From Rhipidocladum racemiflorum (lineage: Eukaryota > Streptophyta > Magnoliopsida > Poales > Poaceae): a DNA stretch of 64,000 nucleotides. The translations under genes and the position numbers were made by a program. The stretch is from assembly GCA_036346355.1 (NCBI GenBank), contig CM070580.1, positions 62,078,854-62,142,853 of the forward strand, in the 5' to 3' direction. Shown in pieces: positions 1 to 11,744 of the stretch. Positions within the stretch are counted from its first letter, which is position 1. The number at the start of each line of letters is the position of its first letter. The notes beneath the pieces are model-generated. The model had not been told where the DNA came from, did no database searches, and was given only the letters and a program-made list of their open reading frames with translations.

Positions 1-566
1 TAAGAGAAAGACGAAATAAATTTTGAAATAATTTTTCAGCAGCAACTCGTTAAGATAATAACTACCGAGCAAAGCAGATCTTCTCTTTGTTTTGCTTGGT
101 CGGAGAATATGTAGCCTCTCAAAAAAATACGAGAAAAATATTAACACAAATTTTCGGCAGCACCTTGCCTAAGAAAGTGCCAACCGAGCAAACAGAGCTC
201 CTCTTTGTCTTCTCAGTCGGGAAGGTGTCTGTTGCTGGAGCTATATATAAATAGCTTATCACTGTCGGCTCTGCCTAGAACCAGCAGTGATAAGGTCGGA
301 TTACGCGGGAAGTTTCATATGGGCGGGAAAAACATATCACTGCTGGTTAGTTATTTAACCGGCAGTAAAAGTTCCAATATCATTGCCGGTTTTATGTATA
401 ACCCGGCAATGATACTTGACTACTGGTTTTGGGTATAAACTGATAGTGATAGTGTGTTATCACTACCGGTTTGTATAACAAACCGGCAGTGATATGTTTC
501 TAGGGCATCGGTTCTACCCTAACCGGCAGTAATATAGCGGCGAAGATTGCCTGTTCTGTAATAGTG
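1..566. mobile_element. CACTA (En/Spm-type) terminal fragment
   Basis: From about 240 the sequence carries repeated, often inverted copies of a motif like ATCACTGCCGGTT and its complement AACCGGCAGTGATA, the layout of CACTA subterminal repeats. The stretch ends in TTCTGTAATAGTG, which read in reverse begins CACTATTACAG, a CACTA-type terminal inverted repeat. The other end lies outside the window. No transposase is visible here. Bases 1-180 are AT-rich with two related blocks around ACCGAGCAAA. Confidence 0.65.
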
Positions 567-1059
567 GCTCCCTACTTTTTATGAAAAAAGAGAGCACCGA
601 TCTAGTTGACTGGAGCTAATATACATAGTTCGGTCTCCATATGGTGCAAGCCAAACAACTTCCGTGCTCTAGTAACATGAGGCAAAATCTGACATTCACT
701 AAAAAAACAACGCCAAACTATAAATACAAACAAACTACTCATACACACACGCATCTTCACACGCGTGCACACGACACGGTACATGTCAGCATCGAGCGAG
801 GCTCGAAGCTAGCGGGTGAGCTGAGCTTTGCCCGCCAACCGGGGAAAGCCCGGCTCGCCGTATGGCAAAATTATACCATCTACCATCGGGAGTAATATCA
901 TTCAATCATTGCAATCAGACAAGAAAAGAAAACTCCAGTCCGGTTTGGGTACTATTGGAGGCATTGTACATTACATCTTGCGTACTGTAGTACCTGATCT
1001 GGCGTACGTTTGTGGAAACTTCGATTAGACGAAGGTGGCGGAATTTTAGATGGCCCATC
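567..1059. other. Unassigned spacer
   Basis: No coding region or repeat is recognised. A CA/CG-rich stretch (ACACACACGC-like, about 738-775) and a GC-rich inverted motif near 795-850 are visible. The short ORFs crossing it show no family resemblance. Confidence 0.5.
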
Positions 1060-1260
1060 ATCACAGGTAATTTTTTAAATCATCCGTAATCATGTATCAG
1101 TGATAATCATTACACATAACAGACGGTTTGTGAACCATCTGTAAAATATACATCACAGACGGTTCTTGGTTAAACCGTCTGTGATAATAGGTTATCGTAG
1201 ATGGTTATCACAGACGATTCTAACCAAAAAACGTGTGTGATATGCATAAAACCCATACTA
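1060..1260. repeat. CACAGACGGTT-type subterminal repeats
   Basis: Several direct and inverted copies of a motif like TCACAGACGGTT / AACCGTCTGTGAT occur with short spacers. The same motif family flanks element A at 17341-17476 and 53223-53750 and recurs at 54985-55160, so this is probably a remnant of the same CACTA family. No terminal CACTA sequence could be fixed here. Confidence 0.5.
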
Positions 1261-1284
1261 GTTCAGCACTACAAAACATATGGT

Positions 1285-2085
1285 ACACCCTTAGATTTTC
1301 AAAATTTTCATGACTTGGATGCTTCAAATTTTGGTGGTCTCCAATTTTATCATGACTTAGGCCATGTTTGGTACGGTTCCAGATTCTAGTATAGAAACTG
1401 AAACGGTTCTAGATTCTTGGTAGAAACCTTTCAGGTAGGATTCTGTGAATCAGGTTTAACGGGGTTGAAAGCGATTCAACAACAGAGTGGAAAAAGAAGA
1501 AACGTTCCGAGGAGAATCGTTCCCAGCTTTAGCCCGTTTGGTTGGGTTTCTTCTAGAATCTAGTAGAAATAGCCCGGTTCCAAATTGCCAAACGGGGTCT
1601 TAGATACTCCAAATTTTAGTGAAGTCTCTAAATTTACTATGACTTGGAGACCCCAAATTTAGCTAACTCTACAATTTTACCATAACTTGGATGCTTCAAA
1701 TTTTGGCTAAGTCTCCAAATTTTTCATTACTTGGATGCTTCAAATTTTGCAAAATCTCCAAGCCAAATTTTTCATTACTTGGATGCTTCAAATTTTGGAA
1801 AATCTCCAAGTCATGGGAAATTTAGAGACTTAGTTAAATTTGGGTTATTCGACTCATGATAAATTTAGAGACTTAGCCAAAATTTAGAGTATCCAAGTCA
1901 TATTAAAATTGGAGACTTAGTCAAAATTTGGATCATCCAAATCGTGATAAAATTGACTACTTAGTCAAAATTTGAAGCATCCAAGTTATGGTAAAATTGG
2001 AGAGTTAGCCAAACCTCGTAATATCCAAGTCATGGTAAATTTTCAGACTTGGCCAAATTTTGAAGCATCCAAGTCATGGTAACTT
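1285..2085. repeat. Head-to-head array of degenerate repeats
   Basis: The left half repeats a unit like CATGACTTGGATGCTTCAAA...TCTCCAAATTT, several dozen bases long. The right half carries the same unit in reverse complement (ATCCAAGTCATGG, AGAGACTTAGCCAAA). The switch lies near 1790-1815. A transcript through it could fold into a long imperfect hairpin. A Tourist-like MITE interrupts the left half. Confidence 0.7.
1360..1599. mobile_element. Tourist-like MITE
   Basis: This 240-bp element is flanked on both sides by TTA, the 3-bp duplication typical of PIF/Harbinger (Tourist) elements. Its ends are inverted: GGCCATGTTTGG at the left, CCAAACGGGGTC at the right. The imperfect inversion continues inward (GGTTCCAGATTCTAGTA against AGAATCTAGTAG...GGTTCCAAATT). 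It encodes nothing. Confidence 0.75.
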
Positions 2086-2363
2086 TCATTTGGAAGCCAA
2101 CATAAATAAGTTTGGCAGTAAATGAATAATAATAGCCATATGTTCTTGTTGACATATAAACTATAGAATATTGAATAGTCCTGAAGCAATGGTAGTCACA
2201 ATTTCTTGAAAAGAACGATATAGTGGTGTTATATTAAACACTTTATTATCGAAGTATCAGGGCTACATGATTGAAAGCTGCTTGAGTGAAACACTATGTC
2301 ATCACATAAGCCTATATGAGCACGTAAGGAAGACATGATACTCAAAAGTAAACAAATATTGAC
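2086..2363. other. AT-rich sequence beside the exon-like piece
   Basis: No repeat or ORF is recognised. If the exon call at 2364-2464 is right, on the minus strand this would be its downstream intron, beginning GTCAATATTT. Confidence 0.3.
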
Positions 2364-2464
2364 CTTTGTAAATATCTTCTCAAGTTCTTGCAATGGCTCC
2401 GTGTGATACAGAAATGTTGTTAGATATTCCAAAATATGCTCCAAGTATTCTCTGTATTGCATGC
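2364..2464 (-). pseudogene. Exon-like fragment resembling splicing factor SF3a60 (SF3A3)
   Basis: On the minus strand a 101-bp open stretch is bounded upstream by a T-rich tract ending in TTTGGTAG and downstream by AAAG|GTCAAT, that is, an acceptor-like AG and a donor-like GT. It reads MQYREYLEHILEYLTTFLYH, then TEPLQELEKIFTK. This pattern (YLE..LEYL......PLQ.....F.K) resembles the helical region of splicing factor 3a subunit 3, a U2 snRNP protein needed for prespliceosome assembly. I recognise it from family knowledge only. The rest of the gene is not visible in the window. It may be a captured exon, a relic, or one exon of a host gene whose other exons lie further away, with element E in an adjoining intron. 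A chance ORF cannot be excluded. Confidence 0.45.
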
Positions 2465-2812
2465 CTACCAAATTAAAACAAATGAAGATAAGAAATCTTT
2501 ACAGAATCAAATGAATATTATACAAGTTAAACGAGTAAAATATTCCTGCTTTATGTTCACCCAAACAGCAAAAAAATGGGGAAAATAGCAGCACAACAAA
2601 CAAAACGTGTAAAACCACGGGAAGTGAATCTCCAATTCCAGAGCTCTCGCACAGTCTACCCTACGCATTTCAACTCATGGATATCGAGCAAAACCAATCC
2701 TATCTATAGCAACCATAGATATGCGACACCACCAAACTCTAGCGGCACACAAATCAGGCATCACAACGAAACTACAGCCATAAATCAAGCGGAAAACCGT
2801 ATAAAGAGACTA
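2465..2812. other. Unassigned sequence left of element E
   Basis: No known repeat is recognised. It could be intronic or flanking DNA of the SF3a60-like exon. Its last five bases, GACTA, are the left target-site copy of element E and may also be the displaced first bases of the CACTA end that resumes at 14000. Confidence 0.3.
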
Positions 2813-5074
2813 TGTGACACTACGGTATGGTGTGACATTATAGAATGTGAAATTAGAGAATAAAACCTTTTGGCTTGAGGTTTTCTCGTGTTATTGGGCC
2901 TTTTGAAGAGTTGTGTCACTCGGAGTGTCGGAACCTTATATAATGTGAATGATAAGGTCAAAAACAGTATGAGATGTGGAAATAAGGTTAAAACCATAGG
3001 GCTTGGAGGTTTATAGCGTTTCCGGAGTTTTGGGCCTTTCCGGGGGGGTTTTGGGCCTTAAGGGGGGTTGTGGGCTTTGGTGGGGTGGAGTAGGAATCCA
3101 TTTAGGATTAGAAAAGGGGCTTAGGGCTGGTAAAAAAGGGTCTCCCTGCCCCTTTGGGGCGTCCACCCCTGCTGCCCTTGCGCCCCACCTCTCCCCCTCC
3201 ATTGCCTAGCCGCCCCACCCTTCCTCCTTTGTGCCGTGCGCCCCCCCTTGCACCTCTCCACCTCTCCACCACCTCTCCTCCACCCCCTTGCTGCCCTTGG
3301 GTGGCCTCCCCACCCCTGCATCCTCGTGGATCCATCCGAGGAGCGAGGAGCGAGGAGCGAGGAGATCTATTGGAGTTTTCGTGCGTCGGGCAAAGGTATG
3401 ATCATGGGGTTTCTTGGGGTTGATCTAGGTACTGTTATTAGGGTGTTTATCAAGTTTTTAGATCAATTGGTGGTGCTGGATTTGAGTAATTTGGATTAGA
3501 TCTAGATGTTGCCACGTTTCTGTTTTGGGACAGCATGAGCAGTCGACCTAGGATTCCTGTTTTCACCAATTTACATTTCGAATCTGACCGTACGGACTTT
3601 TAAGAAGTTGTAGATAATTTCATTATCTTTCCGTGCATATAAAGAACGTTAAATTCCGCCCAGCCGTTTGAAAGTTATGACTGTTTTACCGAGCGTATTA
3701 AAATCTGTGACGCGATTGGAATAGATCTCGGTAATCTGTAGATTAAACAACTTTAGAGGCCGAATCAGTCTTTCCTGATACCTAGAGAAAGTTGGGAAAT
3801 TTCCTAAGATATGCGAAGATGTACTCGTTTAATTCATTCGGAGTCCCAGAGCCCAAGTTATGCCTTTTGCAAGGCTGCTGTCCCGACGGGACAGAACCTC
3901 TGTTTTTAGGTTTTGCGAGAAATTGGCAATGTCGGGGTAGATGAGGGTTTGCGTACTATTTTGTGGTTATGTTTGTGAGCGTGTGGTACCTATGTGCAGG
4001 TGGTGCGACCCCGGGAGTGCCCTCTACTTCCCGCCAATCCGTTGCACGTGGTTGAGGCAAGTGTATTGGAATGGTAGCATGTGGTTTGATTGTTTGCCTT
4101 GTTTAAATACAAACTGTTTCCATGTTATGTGAGCTTGCCATGCTTTAATGATTGCCGTTGGTTTGATGAATATGCTCACTATGTTATGATGCCATGTTAT
4201 CACGTACAAGTTATCTATGTTGTTGGCATATATGCATACATGGCATGACACATGGCCCGGAAGGTGAGAAAGTCATTAACTAATCCGGGAAGGTCGGTGA
4301 GAAAGTTATGACTAATCCGGAGAGTCAATAGAGTAAGTCCTACATCGTGATTCCATCTACTGTGGGTTGTGGAAGCGAGGAGTAGGCACCCTCCATCTTC
4401 GGGATGGAAGGGGGGAAAGGGTGCACACCGACGGGTGTGTACTCAACCATACCGGTATGAGTTTTCAAGGAGATATGAGCATCGCATCGCATTGCATATT
4501 TGATGATGATAAAGATATGTGATTATGAATGAGATGATAAACATGTTGTGTGTTGTTGCAATGTAAGTTGTTCTTCTGTTCCATTGCAATATACTTGCTG
4601 AGTGATGAACTCACGCTTGTGTTTTATGTGGTTTTTAGGTACTTTGAGATCGGCATGCGGGAAAAAGGGGTTTAGCTACACTTCTACACGTAGCTCCACA
4701 ATCATAGTCTATGATTAATTACTTGGAGACATGATATTAAGAGTTGTGACATAAATTTAATGTATGGTTTAATTTAGCATGCTTGTGATTCCTTATTGGC
4801 TTCGTTATAGCTTATGAAGTGATTGAGCATGGTATTATTGGCGTAATTTGATGATATATCCATTTATGTTGATGTTTTAGATGTCGTGTGCTATGATATA
4901 TCTTGCCATGATATTGATATTGTGTTAATTCATGTTAAAACAAAGGAGATGCTGCTGAAATTTCGATTTGTAGCATTTGCTCCTTTGCTGTAATTTATGA
5001 TAAATTGTGGTATTATGTTGTTGTTTAGTCTATGTTTGGTAGCATTAAGGCATTCTAGATGCCGGGGTGTTACA
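2813..5074 (+). repeat. 5' LTR of element E
   Basis: It is 2262 bp with TG...CA ends. It contains a pyrimidine-rich block (about 3150-3330), the inverted repeat TGTCCCGACGGGACA (3879-3893), a hairpin around CTCCATCTTCGGGATGG (about 4391-4410) and the palindrome CATACCGGTATG (4448-4459). The same landmarks occur in every LTR of this family in the window. Compared with the 3' LTR it lacks a short GAGCCGTTTCCGGGCC-type duplication near its start and has a few substitutions and small indels. Confidence 0.92.
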
Positions 5075-5076
5075 GT

Positions 5077-5088
5077 TGGTATCAGAGC
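5077..5088 (+). other. Primer-binding site of element E
   Basis: TGGTATCAGAGC, complementary to the 3' end of plant initiator-Met tRNA, lies two bases after the 5' LTR. It is the start point for minus-strand cDNA. Confidence 0.85.
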
Positions 5089-6906
5089 GGGCTGTAGGTC
5101 CTTGGAATGAGTATTTTTATTGTCATGCTATAGGGTACAACTAAAATATGATGTGGAATAACTTAGAAACATGGCTTAGGTCTTAACTAAAATTTTATCA
5201 TAGGATAGCAACATTAAAACTTGCAAAAGTGGTATAACTAATCTAAAATTTGACACACGCTGGATGCACAGTAGGAAAGGGTATGGGAATCGTTTCCTTA
5301 TGCTTAAATGTTGTATTTAAGTTTTGATATTGAATGCTTCATTTGATAAAGCATGTTGCTATGTCTATGAGATAAATGATTGAATTGTTCTTGTTGTTGT
5401 GATAAAGTGGGTTGTGGTGCCGAAGGGTTTCGGCCGCCTCTCTTATTTCATAGTAAGGGTGAGGTTTGACGGTGTGGCCGGTTAGCGCCACCACCGAAGA
5501 ACTATTAACCCCTGTAGGAGAAGAGTGCTTACCCTTTTCTGTCGTAAAACGGGTAGTTGACTGGAGTCAAATAGAAAAGTTTGGTGGTGGATTCCTTCGG
5601 ATGTTCTTTATCGTTCTGTGGTCGGTCTTGGATGGTTTTCTTGGTTTTAGTTGATGGAAACCAAAAGAAAAGTGCTTTGTATTGGATTTTCGCGGATCGT
5701 TCCGTATGCGGTGTGTGGGTTGTCTTCCTTGGTTGAAGACGAAGAAGAGGAGTCTAGGGCTACGCTTCTTTCGGGCGCCTTTCCAGTTTTAATGCTTAGT
5801 TTGTTGATTTCTTTATGGGGAAGAAGCATTCGATTTATTCCTGTGGTTGTCTTTCTCCGAGGTTAAAGGAGTTTTTATGGAGTTGTGCTGCACTGGCTGT
5901 CAGGGCTGAATTTCTGTGGCTTTGTAGGAGTAAATGGTGGTTGATTTCGTCATTTTACTGGTTTGAGAAATCATCTTTGGAAAACCCTTCTTGTTTCGTG
6001 AAAGATTGGAGTTTGGTGTTAGGGTTTTATTTGCAAAGGTTTATTTGATCGGTTGGTTCCCTCCTGTGGGAGTCTTTGAGATTGAAAAGTGTTTTGGAAA
6101 ATTCCTTTTGCATGACCAAGTTTGGGTTTGTCGATCTCATTGCAATTTTGAGAGTCAAGTTTCCTTATGAATTTGGGATGAGCTTTAAAACTAAAATGTT
6201 GCAAACAAAGTAAGTAGTCTTTTCATTGAAATCGTTTGTCCCTAGTAAGAATTGCTGTTTAGCATGTTATGTAGCATGTACCAATGTGGTTTATGGGAGG
6301 ATGCATTGTTAAGTTAATTTGTGAGTTGAAACAATTCAATGCGGTTGTTATCTCTAGCTTGAGAATAAATAGACTACTAGTGTTGTAGTTTACTCTTAGC
6401 GAGAATGATTGAATGTGCTAAAGTACATGCTTAGAATCTGTTGCTTTGCTTTAAAAGTGCTTATGACCCTTGATAATGTTTAAACTTTTAAACCCTGATG
6501 CATAGTTAAAACTTTAAGATGATGTAGACTGCTGTTATGGATAAAGAAACCTTGCTGGTTGTTTAAAGATATTCTAATCTAATGGATTAATAGAGAAATT
6601 TAATCGTGTTGTCTAGCGACTTTAATTTGAAAGTTGATTAGAGTTGCTATTTATGTTATTGCAAACCATTAGTATATTTGGAAGTATGCGTATGTGTTCA
6701 TATAAATGCTAGTATTGATATCAATTGAGAAGACATAAGACTTATTCTTAATGATGTTGTTAAGGGCAGTGTTAATGCTAGTATTCAATCTATTTTAAAT
6801 AGTTGGAGTATGTTGTGTGGTGGTAATTTGGTTACCACCTATGTATAGGATAGCTAAAAGCAATGTGCTGTTTGATGATAATAAATTTTTTTTTGATATT
6901 GATCAC
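5089..6906 (+). other. Non-coding interior of element E, left part
   Basis: No ORF here resembles gag, protease, RT, integrase or a host protein. The sequence is collinear in reverse complement with about 60150-61900 of element G; for example the block around 5500-5540 matches 61465-61500. This shared order shows a defined non-coding interior rather than two independent deletions. Confidence 0.75.
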
Positions 6907-9410
6907 TGTGACACTACGGAACAATGAGACATTATTAAAATATGATATTTGGGAGTGAAACTTTGTGGCATGAGATTAAACCATATTTTCTATGTCGTTT
7001 TGGGTCGTTTCCGGGAGGTTCGGGCTGTTTTCTGGGTGATCGGGCCGTGGGGGAAAGCAATTGGGCCGAAGGTGGAATGAATTGGGCCCATGAGGGAGAG
7101 CTTTAGGGCAGCACACCCTGCTGCCCTGCCCTGTTGGTGCGCCCCTCCCCTTGCCCCCAAGCCGCCACCCCTCTCCCCATCTCCTCCTCCCTCTAGTTCT
7201 CCTCCTCCTCCTCCACACCCCCCAAGCCGCACCACCCCTTCCTCCTTGCGCCTCCTCCCCCACCCTCACGTGCCCTTGCTGCGTTCCCCTCGCTGCCACG
7301 ACATGTCTACGTGCTGCCCTCGCTGTTTGGAAGAACCGCGACGAGGGATCCCGAAGGATTTGGCGCGTGGGAGCGAGATCGGGTGATCGAGAGACATTCT
7401 TTGTGTTCGTCGTTCGTCGGACTAAGGTATGTCCATGGGGAAACCTTGGGGAAGGTCTAGGTGCTGTTCTCATGGTAGATTTGGAGTTTTTAGATCAAGA
7501 GGACGTGCTGCCATGGAGTAGATCTGAAAAGAACTAGAGTTCGTATTGTACTCAGTTTCGGGCAGATTTGGAGTCTGTTTTAGGGGGTGCGATTTCGCAA
7601 TTTTAGCTTCGGAATTTGGCCAACCGCCTGTTGAAGAAGTTGTAGGTATCGTCAAGACCTATTTTGTGTATTTTTTTGAGAATTTTTGGAGTTACGGTCT
7701 GAAAGTTATGGCCGTTTTGGTGGGCGCTGTCCAATCTGTGCCGAGGTTGGGACAGTCTGTGTTCAACATTAGATTAAACTAATTTAGAGTCCGAATTTGG
7801 ACGGCCGCCTGTTGAGAAAGTTGTAGATAATTGAATTATATTTAATTGGAGTACAAGAAGTCGAAATTCCACCCAGCCGTTTGGTAGTTATGGCTGTTTT
7901 ACCGAGCGCTGTCAAATCTGTGACGAGATTGGGACAGTTCGTGTTCAACGTTAGATTAAACAATTTTAGAGGCCGATCTGGCTTTTCTCAATACCTAGAA
8001 AAAGCTAGGAAATTTCCTAAGCTTCGCGATGGTGTACTCGTTTAGTCAATTTGGAGTCTTAGAACAGAAGTTATGCCCTTTGGAAGGCTGCTATCCTGAA
8101 GGGACAGATTTGCTGTTTTCTGATTTTAGGAGTTGTAAGCGAAGTCGGGGTAGTGGGATGTATGTGTACTGTTTTATGGGCTTGGTTTGAGTGTGTGGCA
8201 TGTGTTTGCAGGTGGTGTGCCTCCGGGAGTGCCCTCAACCTCTCGTCACTCCGTTGCCCGCAATTGAAGGCAAGTGTGTTGTGTGGATTGTATGCTATAT
8301 GTGTTGCTAGTTGTGCTTCATAGTATTTGGAATAGACAACATGTTGTCTTGCCATGAATTACATGTATTGCTTGATATGAAGCCATTATGCCATGATTTA
8401 AATGTACTTACTGTTGATAAGTGGATTACATGCCATGTGATGATATGCAATACTCCTATATATGCGTACGTTGTTGTCCATTTGGCATACATGGCATATT
8501 TTCATGGCCGGCCGGTGAGATAAGTCATAACTATTCCGGGAGGGTCGGTGAGAACCGTTATGACTAGTCCGGGGCTATTCTTGAGTAAGACCTACATCGT
8601 GATTCCATCCACCGTGGTGAATGGAAGCGAGTGATAGGCACCCTCCATCTTCGGGATGGAAGGGGGAAAAGGGTGCATGCCGACGGGTGTGCACTCAACC
8701 ATACCGGTATGAGTTTCCAAGGAGACATGTGCATTGCATTGCATTAATGAAATATGTATATGATGATGTTTATGAGATGACGATGTGAATACTTATGAGT
8801 TGCTCACGAGATGAGTACATGGATGCTTAAAAGATGTTTGGAATGCTAACCATGTTGTGTTATGATGTGCTTTTGGAGATTGGTGATGATGGTTTGTTGA
8901 CTTGATCTTTGTTTTTCCCTTACAATACACCTTCCTGAGTTTTGAACTCACGCTTGTGTTTTATGTTGTTTTTAGGTACCTTGAGATCGGCATGAGGGAA
9001 AAGGGGAATAGTCACACATCTCCACGTAGTTCACGCAGTTGATTCCACAATGGAATCATTTGGAGTCATATTAATAAACTTAATGTGATACCATTGATGT
9101 TTATGGTTTAGATGTGTGCTAGGATTGCCTTATTCGTTTCATTTGGCTAATGATGACTTTGTGATGCTTAGAGTGGACTTATATTGCTTCCGTGTCGCTT
9201 ATTATTGCTGTTTTAGATGTTTCATATTATGTCATATTCTGCTATGCTATTATGGTTGCTCGAGAACATGATTAAACAAAGGAGATGCTGCCGAAATTTT
9301 CGGTTCTAGCAATTGGTCCTTTGCTGGATTTTTCTTTTATTTGTAGTATTTAGATGATGCATAATCGATGTTTGGTAGCATTCAGGCGTATTAGATGCCG
9401 GGGTGTTACA
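6907..9410 (+). mobile_element. Solo LTR F nested in element E
   Basis: This 2504-bp LTR begins TGTGACACTACGG, ends GGGGTGTTACA and is related to, but clearly diverged from, the LTRs of E. It carries the CATACCGGTATG palindrome (8700-8711) and the same CTCCATCTTCGGGATGG hairpin. Flanks are ATCAC and ATGAC. Element G has the uninterrupted site (minus strand, near 60143-60147) reading ATGAC, so the left copy has mutated. There is no interior or second LTR, so F arose by recombination between the LTRs of a full element. Confidence 0.88.
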
Positions 9411-9415
9411 ATGAC

Positions 9416-11744
9416 TTAGTAGTGGTGGTAGTTGTGTAGAATACTTGTTGGAAACCATTGATTAAATGGAGGGTATTGTAACCTGTGGTGATGGAGTGAA
9501 CCATGGATAATTAACCTGATGTAGAGTTTTATCCTTAATGAATGTATGCCTTGGAATCCTAGTTATGAACTTTGTCTTGTAGAGATAATATTTACATGTT
9601 GAAGTCGTTGTTGAACTGAATAAGGTTCGGTTGTTGAGACGTGAATATATAGGAGGTATGAAATTTATATGTTGATCTTGCTGAAAGATTTGTGGAAGTA
9701 CTATGTTTCAAATTTAGAATAAGAAGTATTATGATTCGGTGATCCGTGGGGATCATGTCAATATAGTCTTGGTTGGGTGCCTTTTTGATAAGCATCATAA
9801 ACCCTTATTAAAAGTGTTGGGAATGGTAACTAGGGGAAGAATTTGTTGTGAAGCTTTTGGTTGAATTGTGTTGGGGCTTCTCAGGGAGTAAAAAGTGATT
9901 ATTAAGTCTTTTAGTGGAAAGCGTAGTGGAGTTCTAGAGATGGTTCTTTTTTTATGCTGAGCTTGTGTTTAAAAGCTTTTGGACTGGTTTGGTTGTTTGC
10001 CATTTTGGTTGAAGGGTTTTCGGTCAAGGTGTTCCATATGCTGTGTTTCAGAGTTTCCCCAAAACTCGTAGTGTTTGGTGTCGACCTTTGGTTTTGGCGA
10101 ATTTGTTTAGTTCGTGTTGTGAGTTTGGATTTACATCCAAAAGTTTTTGAGTCGATCGCGTCCTTTCGCGTTCGCACTGAATTATCTTTGGAATTAATTT
10201 TAAAAGGAAGCAGATGGTCATAAAGGGTTGTGTTGGAAACTCTTGAGATTTAATTTGTAACTCTTTTTTGCTAGAGTTGGAGTTGTTTTGAAAATGTGTG
10301 TGATGTTTGCGAGTGCTTCAAAAAGGTGGATTTTATGAATGTTTTACAAGGAGATTTTATTAGTGAGGTGTTCCCCTTTTTGGGAATGAGTTTCCCTCTC
10401 CTTGAGGATGTTTGTGATGGTTGTGGGAGCAGATGCTTGACTTGAAATTTTGATGTTCTCCTCCAAAATGTTGAATTTGGATGAAATGCAATGTTTTGCA
10501 AGTTCAGTTTTCAATTGATGTGGGTTCTTTTACGACGTGGTGTTTCTTGTCAACGATGTTGCCGTCATAGTCTATACGATTTAGCGCAACCGTCAGTGTT
10601 ATGTGTATTTCAATCATGTGATACCGAGGAAGAAGTCTTTTGGTGAATGACTTTTCGGTATTGTTGTTATATGATGAATGAATGGTGAAAAGTAAACAAG
10701 ACATCGTTTATAGATGTTAAATGATAAAAGAGTCGTTGAGCCAGGTCGGTGAGAAAGTCATATAAGGATATATGACTAATCCGGAGTGCTCTTGAAAAGT
10801 GTGCATGTCATGAATCGAGATGTCCATTTCTTTCTAGTATGAAAAGAAAGAATGAAGAAATTATGGTATTTTGGTTGTGGTGTAGGGAATTTATGCTTCC
10901 TTTGTGATCTGGCTTGGATGTTGCCGAATTCTTTCCAAATTGGTTGTTAACGCCTTGGGTTTGAGTTGTCGTGTGTACACTTGGGCTTGATAGCTAAGTG
11001 TTTTTGTGTGAGGGTGAGACCCTCTTAAGAAAGGAACCAATTGTGGTTTGGTAAAGTTTTACGATCGTAGCTTGGGGCTAGGTGTCGAACCTTAGTGGTA
11101 TAAGGGTGGTTTGTGATGGAGGTTGATGATGTATGGTGGGTTTAACCATTATTAAGAGTAGCGATGGGTGGAAGTGAAGTTGACGGTAGTTCGGTGATAT
11201 TTGTCCTGCCGTGAGCAATTGTCGTCACTAGTTGTTTTTGGATTTGAGTCTTGCCTGGGAGTGGATGGAATGAAATGTTAGTATGATCGTGTATTGGAAG
11301 GGCAAGTGTGCCTTAATGAGTTATTCCCCTCAATGGAAATTTTCGGGAATGAAGAAAGGTCGATAAAGGAATTGTGATTGCCTTTGATTATGTCATGTTG
11401 AGTTTAATGGAGTGTGGTAGTCAGGTTGGTTGTGATAGAAGTGTGAAATATTTGTCATGAGGATTCGAGCGTTTTGGGTTGATGGAGCCCTTTGTGGTTG
11501 AAACGCAGATTCTATTTGGGAATGGAAGTGAAGGTCGACCTGTGAGAGGTTACCCTTAGTTGAGCTAGATCATTACTTTTCTTGCCAAGTGGTGGTTTTG
11601 AGAACTCGCTTGTTGTTGTTCCGGTTTGAGGTTTCGTGCGGTTGATTTGTGCTGCAGAGAAGTCTTTTGTCCCTTGGGGATTTTGTTGTTGTTTTATTGG
11701 CGTCCTTCGGATTCGAGGTCGAATCCTGTTGTAGGGGGGAAGAA
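9416..11744 (+). other. Non-coding interior of element E, right part, with PPT
   Basis: No recognisable protein is encoded. A 22-bp near-perfect inverted repeat (10756-10777, half-site AGTCATATA) lies beside a GGTCGGTGAGAAAGT / GACTAATCCGG pair that also occurs inside the LTR. The same arrangement is kept in G at 58785-58806. The interior ends with the purine tract at 11733-11744, the expected primer for plus-strand synthesis. Confidence 0.75.

Noticed and set aside
6976..7537. 165-codon minus and 128-codon plus ORFs at the start of solo LTR F
   Set aside because: They come from the pyrimidine-rich LTR block; related LTRs give different, unrelated ORFs in the same place.
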